A stretch of 64,000 nucleotides of DNA, from assembly GCA_014529385.2 (NCBI GenBank), contig CM043958.1:154882293-154946292 (forward strand). The letters run 5' to 3'. Under the pieces are notes generated by a model. The model searched no databases. It saw only the letters and a program-made list of their open reading frames with translations, and was not told the DNA's origin. Below, one piece after another: positions 57,450 through 64,000 of this stretch. Origin of the DNA: Adiantum capillus-veneris. Lineage: Eukaryota; Streptophyta; Polypodiopsida; Polypodiales; Pteridaceae. The translations under genes and the position numbers were made by a program. Every line of letters starts with the position of its first letter. Position 1 is the stretch's first letter.

Positions 57450-58371
57450 TGTTAACTGAGTCAACGTCAGTTAACAGAAGGTGCTTAAGATTAAAGATGT
57501 TCGAATACACATCGAGGATGAATGCAAAGAAGCAGTAAAGATTGGAGTTATACATTCTCCACGTTTTCCCAAAATGGTCACGTATTGTAAATTCCCGATT
57601 TATTTCAAGCCATTGTAATATTTTTAATGTGTTACGGGCTCAATGGGAGTTCCAAGTTATAAAGAATAGGTCACTTACTGTGCCTAGGTTGCAGATTCAG
57701 TAAGTGGTGAGCCCTAAAGGCCTTGGGCACCCGGACATTGCATATTTTTAACCTAGGTATATAAGGCAGTGTGTAAAAGAAATGAGAGTTCTCAAGTCAT
57801 TTGTTGAGAGCACTCTTTGGTGAGAGCTCTTGAGGTGTACGGCTATGGAGTCCTTGAGCTTCTCCTTGCTCATGATACTTGATTAACACTAATCAATGAT
57901 TCATTCTCTCTCACTATGCCTCTCTCTTACTTCTTATGATTGTCTATGATGCTTAGATTAACTAGATCTTAACTAATTAGTGGTTAATCCCTCTCTAATC
58001 TTGTGTGATTGCCCTCTTTTGCTTGTGTGTGCATGTAGGTTTGATTGAAGTGTGGTGCTTGATAGATCTATGTGTGTGTTCTTGCGATTAGTGTGTTGCA
58101 TGATAGGATTAGTGTTGTGTGTGTCTTGCAATCGTAGTGTGTGTGATTGGGTTGATTAGAGGTGAAGAAAAGTGGATATGGAGATTGCCCTTCATTGTGG
58201 CTTAGCTCCTCCATAGGCCGAGAAGCTCACCTCGTAGAGTTAACCATTTGTGTTGCCATGATTAGCTCACTAACAGTGTGAGTGTTTCCATGCCCTAGCC
58301 AGGTAGCTCATCCTTCCGGATTGATAATTTTGTTGGTCATTGGAACTATTGCGACGATGGGACCCCCAACA
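57450..58371 (+). repeat. 3' LTR of the gag-only element
   Basis: 922 bp, same ends as the 5' LTR, TATA motif at about 57,754-57,763. Confidence 0.95.
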
Positions 58372-59211
58372 GACATCTTCGCTATCCGGCACTATAAGTT
58401 CTAGCTGTTTTGTTTTAAGGTGGGGTTCTACCACCACTTTGGATTTTTCTTTAGTGTCTCTTACCACAAGCTCCTCAGGTTTTGCCATACTTTCAAGCTT
58501 GGGTTTTTGTTTTTCCAGCATTTCTTGCATAATTCTTACCAAATTTTGATAAGCTTCAAACTAAGTTGCTTCCATGTCTAGAGAATGATATTTTTTTCAT
58601 TTGTTTTTCATGTTTTGGCATGCTTTAAGTCCCGCTTGGTAGGCTTCCAATGCTGCATTAATAGGCTCAAAAAATTTATCAACCAAAAGTGATCCTCCAG
58701 ATTTTACGGTTGTTTCTTTGACTTCACTTCCAGTTTCTTTCACCTTTTCCTGGAATAGCTTTTTTGCTTTCTTCTCAATTTCAGCCTTTTGTTTCTGCCT
58801 TCTCATCTCATACCTCTTGCTTCTGCTTCTTTTGGTCTTTTGAGAGGCAATTTTTGTATTCTCTAATTCATCAGAGGAGTTATGTTCATTTTTCTTAGCC
58901 TGGGCTCTAGTGATTACCTTGATTGGAACAATCGGTTCACTCTCAGATGAGCTATTAGGTATCACTTGGACTACGTTTACTACTGTTTAACCCTTGTTTA
59001 AAGGATTTTTGGGACTATCTTCCAAGAAGTGTCCTCCCTTTTTGCAACATTGTATACAATAAGCTTCAACCGGCTTGAGGTTCTTGCCAGGCTTTGGGCG
59101 TTCATTTTTCCAATGATCATCTACACCACAGTTATGACAGTTTCTCGTTCTTGACTTAACCATGGGTCTTATAATAGGAGGTCTAACACCTTGATTAGCT
59201 ACATAATACAT
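58372..59211 (-). pseudogene. gag nucleocapsid and linker, first half of the split element
   Basis: One frame with a stop near 58,985 and others near 58,560-58,600. Two zinc knuckles are degraded: CHNCGVDDHWKNERP lacks its last Cys and CIQCCKKGGHFLEDS ends in Ser. The linker has VVIPNSSSESEPIVP-like text, VITRAQAKKNEHNSSDELEN and SGGSLLVDKFFEPINAALEA, matching TRAQAKK and SGGSVLVDKVHEPLDALMRA in the 16.8-kb element. It is cut at 58,372 by the gag-only element and continues at 47,932. Confidence 0.85.
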
Positions 59212-60046
59212 TGGTGCGAGCTCTGGTGGACATAAGTCATAGGTTCTTCCATTGGTGGTGGATGTGAATTATACCAATCTCCTTCTACCATTACTGTAGA
59301 TGGACTAGGCTCAGTATAGGGTGTAACAAGCACTAGTGCTTGTTCATCTATGTCTCCTTCTGAATGCATGTACTTTATAGGTACTACATTATGTCCTAGA
59401 TACGGAGGTTGTTGACCCAGCACAGGTTGAGGTCTTTCCATACCCATCGGTGGTGTTTGATCTGGTTCCATGTTAGGCTGGTATCTATACATGGGTTGTC
59501 CTTGTGGCCTCACTGGGGCACGTACTGAACATTCCCATCATACTTTGGTCAGTGGTAGCACTCATTGGTCTCATGGTTGGTCCATTTTCCTTCAATTTCA
59601 CTCCATTTTTGCGGACTAATTAGTTGGCCCTGTTGAGGTATCCCTTGTCTTGGTCCCCTCATAGGGGCTTTTTGCATGTTATTCATCATGTCATTCATCC
59701 TTCTGAGCGTTTCTTCTATGGTTGAAAGTGGTGTTGCAGCAGTTGTTCCCACTTGAGCTAGTTTGGTGGATGTTGTTTTCTCACTTTGGTTATACTTAGG
59801 GACATCTTCTTCGTTGAAAATATCATAATTGTCTCCTAAGTCAATAGCATCTAACACACACTCTTTTAGGGTTGTATGCTTCTTGCTATACAGTATAACA
59901 TGAAGTTCTTTTTTTAGTAGTCCCTCTAGAAACAATAACACTAGTTGTTCTTCTGCAGGTATCTCTAGCCTTGGGCATCTGGCAATGTATTGTTTCATTC
60001 GAGTCGCACAATCCCTAACAGACTCACCATGTTTCTGTTTAAAGTT
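59199..60046 (-). pseudogene. gag C-terminal part, proline-rich
   Basis: 59,549-59,998 has MKQYIARCPRLEIPAEEQLV and LFLEGLLKKELH, then a Ser/Thr-rich and Pro/Gln-rich tail ending in KWSEIEGKWTNHETNECYH. A frame change near 59,520 leads to MRPQGQPMYRYQPNMEP and RPQPVLGQQPPYLG. The order matches 29,128-29,703 of the 16.8-kb element. Confidence 0.82.
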
Positions 60047-60808
60047 TTAGATTTGAGCTACCGTATTGTGTTCGATCCTCGTTTTGAAACAAGCAGCTAC
60101 AAATCCTTGAGCTAATGTGTTTAAGTCCATGATTGACCTCCGTGGAATGTTTTGGAACCATGTCGATGCTGTTCCTTCTAATGTCATTCCAAACCCCTCG
60201 AATTGAGTATGGAAATCGAATATGTTTTCTACTCTTAGAACTTGCTTAAAGCTTGCTAATTGGTCGTATGGATCGCCTAATCTATTGTATTTTCTGACCC
60301 ATTTTTTAAAATCAGCTGGTCTGACACGTCTATTTGGTTCAACTCCCGGTACTCTGGTAGTTGGTCCTGTTTCGAGTCCTTCAAACCAGTCTATTGGAAA
60401 TAGTGACTCATGTAGCCCTGGATTGGCCTTAGTGTCACCCGGTTTTCTTCGTGATGAGGTGGCTTTTGGTTTCTTAACATTAATCTCAAATGATCTCTCA
60501 CGGTGTTCATCTCTTGGAATTATTTCTGGTCCTTGGCCCAATATCCAATCCCTTATGGAATACCCTTGGTATTTGGTTTGTTCTACCTCCTCAGGAGTCA
60601 TCATAACAAAGTTGTTATTATAAAAATCCTTAAACAGGTAGGTTGGTAGGTCTGTTGATCCCTTATCCTTGATCTTGAAGATATAGATGATCTTCATGGT
60701 CGTTAGTTGTCCTGATTTGGCATGCAAAGTCCACAGAAGATCTTTGACATTCCTATCCTCCCAACAATAGACTTCAATCCTAGGATTATCTGTACTAAGC
60801 CATTTCAA
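60047..60808 (-). pseudogene. gag capsid domain (Retrotrans_gag type)
   Basis: Capsid text NRLGDPYDQLASFKQVLRVE, FDFHTQFEGFGMTLEGTAST and WFQNIPRRSIMDLNTLAQGF lines up with the 16.8-kb element. A TAA at 60,047-60,049 follows HNTVAQI, where relatives have Tyr. Residues 1-90 hold part of the N-terminal Tyr-rich domain. Confidence 0.87.
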
Positions 60809-61446
60809 AGGCTCAAGTTAACTTGATCGTATCCCTCGAATTCTAAAGTTGGTGGTCCTTCTTTTGCAGCCATATCTGGAATTATGGTGTTTACTTCCAA
60901 CCCCCATTTGTCTATCACGTCAGGGTCTTCGACTTGTAAATATTGAGTTCCGTTTCAATCCATGTACATTTTTCCTTGTTTGTTTGCCTTGATCTCCTCT
61001 TCAAACTCAATACCATGGTCATCAATGCAAATAGCATACTCTGCATTAGGATCCAGGTGAACCTGAGCTCCATGGTGATTAGTCTTATAAAAAGAGAGTA
61101 TATGCTTATAGTGCCTTGTCGTTCAGGTTTTCAAGTGAGTCGAATAGGAAGACATTTTAGATGTTGAATCAAAAAAAGTATATGAGACTTCTTCAGGGAT
61201 AGTGTGCAAGGAATTTCCTTGATTCACACTTTCTTTGGTGGATACTCTACTGAAGGTTTCTGCAAATATTCCCTGATTTCCTAGTACACGACCAGATCTA
61301 AGGTTCGAAAGACTTATGAAGCTCTGGATAGAGTACTTACCTTTGTATTGACTTGTTGTCAATTTCTTCCACTTGACTAGATTACACTTTCTATCTGAGC
61401 TACCAATTCCTCGTCTACAACTTGATTCCTGTAGAAATTTGATCAA
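60809..61446 (-). pseudogene. gag N-terminal region, broken
   Basis: Reads SNLRSGRVLGNQGIFAETF and ESVNQGNSLHTIPEE, equivalent to the gag start MNLRSGRN at 31,227. A second frame then gives EYAICIDDHGIEFEEEIKAN, KMYMD, a TGA, and NGTQYLQVEDPDVIDKWGL. The last motif aligns to MYLVVLNPNIVDKWGL at ~30,800. At least two frame changes or stops. Confidence 0.75.
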
Positions 61447-63279
61447 GTTAGCTATTCTTCTATAAAGACAATATAGTTTTTGCTAGCTATTATGATTGGT
61501 CTATGTGTATTACTCCAAATCGAGCTAATTGAGTCAACAATTGCAATTTCCAAACTCGACTTTGGCAAAAATCAAAGGACTAATCTGCAACTCGAAAACT
61601 GAGTCAACATGTACCAATTTGGATGCGATTGAACCCAAACTTTTTCGGTGGCCTTGTATTATGTTTGTCTAACATTGTACAAGCTCAAAATTCAAAATGG
61701 GCAGCTCTGTGTAGCAGCGTAAATAATCATGATTATTTACTTTTGTCAAATTTTTGTCCTTTTTGGCTTGATTTACCAAGTTTACAACTTGTTAAGGTCT
61801 CTGGACAAGTTTCAACAAGTTTGAACAAAATTTGTTCAAGTTTATCAACTGTTTTGTGTCCGTAGACTCAGTTTCAAGAATCTGGCTTAAATCTCACTTT
61901 TGTGATCCAAATTTCACCAAAATTAATTTGTGTGGTCTACTTGATATGCTTGACCTTGTGGTATGTTCAAATATGCAAGATTGTCAATTTTTGAAGCAGA
62001 TGTAAATAATCGTGATTGTTTACTCTGGCTAATTTTTGCAAGTTTTTTGCCCAATCTTGACACAGATCTGTTAAGCACTTCAACTTAAGGTCTCTAGCCA
62101 AGTCTCATCAAGTTTGGACTATTTTTGTTCAAATGGTCATCAATTTTTTGTCCGTAAACTGACTTTGCAAATTTGGTCACAATTTTCAATCCAATGATCC
62201 AAATCTTACCAAATTTTGTTTGTGGGTTTATTACAACATGGTAAAACCAGTGGTATGCTAACTTAGTCAAAAAAGTTGAAAAATGGGGCAAATGTAAATA
62301 ATCCCAATTATTTACAACTGGCAACTTTTTGCATCTTTTTGGTCATGTGAGGAGCATGTACACATGGTTTATCACATCAATATAAGCCTATGAATCCAAT
62401 TTCATTGAGTTTGGACAATTTTTTCTCCAATTTACGCTCAAGTTTCAGAAAGTCAGTACAAACTTTAGTTTTTACCCAGTTTTTTGCAGTTTGGTGATCC
62501 AAATCTTTTATGCCTTTACAAAAGTTGTTTATACACATGCAATGAGTCACTAGTATCAACCTTAGTCAAATTTGATCTGAAAGTAAATAATCATTATTAT
62601 TTACTTTATGCCCAAAGTGAACAATTTTTTGCACTTTTTTCATGGATAGTCTTTTCATGAGTTGTTCTAAGCCTATGAATCAAGTCAAAACTTAAGTTGG
62701 CCTAAAATGTCAAGAAAAAGTAAATAATTTGAGTTTTTGCAAACTCTTGAAATTTTTACCTCAAAGTGTCCTTGAACTTACCCACTGGTGCATACAACTT
62801 TTAAGCATACTTTCCAGTTTCGGATTGAGTGGTTTGGAGTCTTTTCATACTATTTCTAGCCATAGATCTGAAATTTTGCACTTCAAATAACAACTCACAA
62901 AGATTCTTTCAGAGAGAGCAATGTCTTGAAATCCACCTCGGATCCTACTTACCCTACTCCTAGGTTCTCATGCAATGGGGTTGTGAAAAGTGTCCACAAA
63001 CATTCGTTTCTTGTTTTTTATGGTTTTTCGAGCATTGATCTTAAGACTTGCCTCATCTATCAACCATTCTCAAAATCCTAATCTAGCTCTACAATCCTAC
63101 AATCCTAAAGGCACTCGACAAGTATGACTACTTCCAAGCTACCTCTACATAGCAAAATACGACAATCTTAAGCTATGCGATCTTTAAAAAGAAATTTTTT
63201 ACTCTAGTAGATCCTAAAGGAAGTTAAAGGATAACTTCACAAGACGCTCGTTTTTTGCCCTAGTGTAGGTCTCTTTGAT
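61447..63279 (-). other. leader of the split element, no gene
   Basis: Stop-rich untranslated leader between PBS and gag. The part from about 61,580 to 62,610 is a degenerate tandem array described separately; 62,620-63,279 is unique AT-rich sequence. Confidence 0.65.
61719..62604. repeat. four palindrome-centred leader repeats, ~288-bp period
   Basis: Core arm GTAAATAATCA followed by its reverse complement: perfect at 61,719, and imperfect at 62,002, 62,294 and 62,583 (spacings 283, 292, 289). A half-core follows at 62,720. Between cores GATCCAAAT(T/C)-type words recur, showing that the whole unit is tandemly repeated. Confidence 0.93.
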
Positions 63280-63297
63280 CCCCGGCAGCAGCGCAAA
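63280..63297 (-). other. primer-binding site of the split element
   Basis: Sense TTTGCGCTGCTGCCGGGG next to the LTR end CCCACA. Same class as the other two PBS in the window, slightly diverged. Confidence 0.75.
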
Positions 63298-64000
63298 TGT
63301 GGGACGTTTGTCTAACCTCACTATCCTACTTTATTGCAGTTTTAATGAGAGCCACGATTAAATTGTCAATCCATGGGACGAAACTGACTCGACTAGTGTA
63401 TAGAGTCTACAAGAGGGTGTCAACCTCGCGAAAAACAACAAACAAATCGCATCTAACTCAAGCTACACTCAAGTGACCGAAATCACCGAAATCCAATCGT
63501 TCATCGGCAAACAAATCACATCCGTTACAGCATCAAATGACATCCAAATGTAACGAAACTTCTAGGACGTTTTTATAAGACCTAAGCACACAGGCTTATG
63601 GTCTCAAACTCCACTTTAGGTCAAGTGCCAAAATCACAATTATTAACAACATTAGATTTTTGACCTAGTCGTTTTCGACCCAGAATGCACCTCAATGCTT
63701 AGCAATGATGCCCCAATACGCCACCTATGCTTAGTTTTTTTATTTTGAAGTGTAAATTTCTACTTATGATGAAATCAGGTCGTGGGTCAGCGACGCCAAA
63801 AGCTACAAAATATTGTGATGTGTTTACGTCTGGAGAGGGAGTAGGAAGCACGAGAAGGAGAGAAGTGAGCGCCGTTAGCTCACGCTGTGTATTTCATTAT
63901 CCAAAACTTACAAATAACGTACAAAAATTGGCTTTTATACCTTAGCCAAGGTGTTTGGTGTTCAAAACTAATAATTTGGGAGCTCCAATTAAAGAAAGGT
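63298..64000 (-). repeat. 5' LTR of the split element (runs past the window)
   Basis: In window orientation starts TGTGGGACG. Contains the TATA-type promoter CCTTGGCTAAGGTATAAAAG (minus strand, 63,928-63,951). The LTR start lies beyond 64,000, and no 3' LTR remains near 46,080. Confidence 0.7.

Larger units (their letters stand above)
47933..58371 (+). mobile_element. 10.4-kb gag-only LTR retrotransposon, nested in a gag-pol element
   Basis: Two 922-bp LTRs (47,933-48,854 and 57,450-58,371) in direct orientation, with PBS at 48,855 and PPT at 57,438-57,449. It sits inside a minus-strand gag-pol gene: LELIVPDSEDV (58,372 onward) joins in frame to LDEISFVEEVW (below 47,932). The flanking pentamers GGTAT and GACAT are an imperfect 5-bp duplication. 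The interior has a ~3.4-kb leader and then gag-like frames, with no RT, RNase H or integrase seen. LTRs differ at roughly 20-25 sites, so it is older than the 16.8-kb insertion. It is non-autonomous. Confidence 0.92.

Overview
The window reads as repeat-dominated nuclear DNA of a land plant. Support comes from plant-type Ty3/gypsy elements (one chromovirus with a chromodomain, three related families with very long LTRs), a Ty1/copia remnant, hAT-type MITEs, a likely Helitron carrying pentatricopeptide-repeat (PPR) gene fragments, and very many (CT)n/(GA)n microsatellites. The PPR wording and the gag/pol type would fit a fern or another non-flowering plant, but that is a guess. I found no intact ordinary host gene and no tRNA, rRNA or CRISPR array.

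Layout. 1-5105: three minus-strand 3' ends of LTR elements laid head to tail. They are a gag-pol fragment (1-1795), the 3' end of a gag-only element (1796-3862), and the LTR plus 3' extra ORF of a third element (3863-5105). 5195-5690: Ty1/copia RNase H remnant. 7138-11150: decayed plus-strand chromovirus, with a 208-bp hAT-like MITE in its integrase C-terminal region. 11150-16760: no gene seen, with microsatellites. 16762-33588: a complete 16.8-kb minus-strand Ty3/gypsy element with ~930-bp LTRs, PBS, PPT, 5-bp target duplication TTCTC, one long gag-pol frame with six stops and a truncated integrase, two extra 3' ORFs, and two arrays of a perfect 24-bp palindrome. 33589-39025: flanking DNA with a tandem duplication and microsatellites. 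39026-43881: candidate Helitron (minus) with PPR fragments. 46080-47932 and 58372-64000: the two halves of a minus-strand gag-pol element, split by a 10.4-kb plus-strand element (47933-58371) with 922-bp LTRs and gag-like proteins only.

How the parts fit. The three long-LTR families share the same primer-binding site and a gag N-terminal domain built around a Y-x-D-x-x-G-x-x-Y motif. Two of them have ~285-bp leader repeats centred on palindromes, and two or three share an LTR core promoter. The 47933-58371 element lacks reverse transcriptase and integrase. The 16.8-kb element lacks the integrase catalytic Glu, yet its LTRs are nearly identical. Both therefore probably moved with proteins supplied by relatives. 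The palindrome-centred repeats and the repeated gag domain are the best candidates here for something undescribed.
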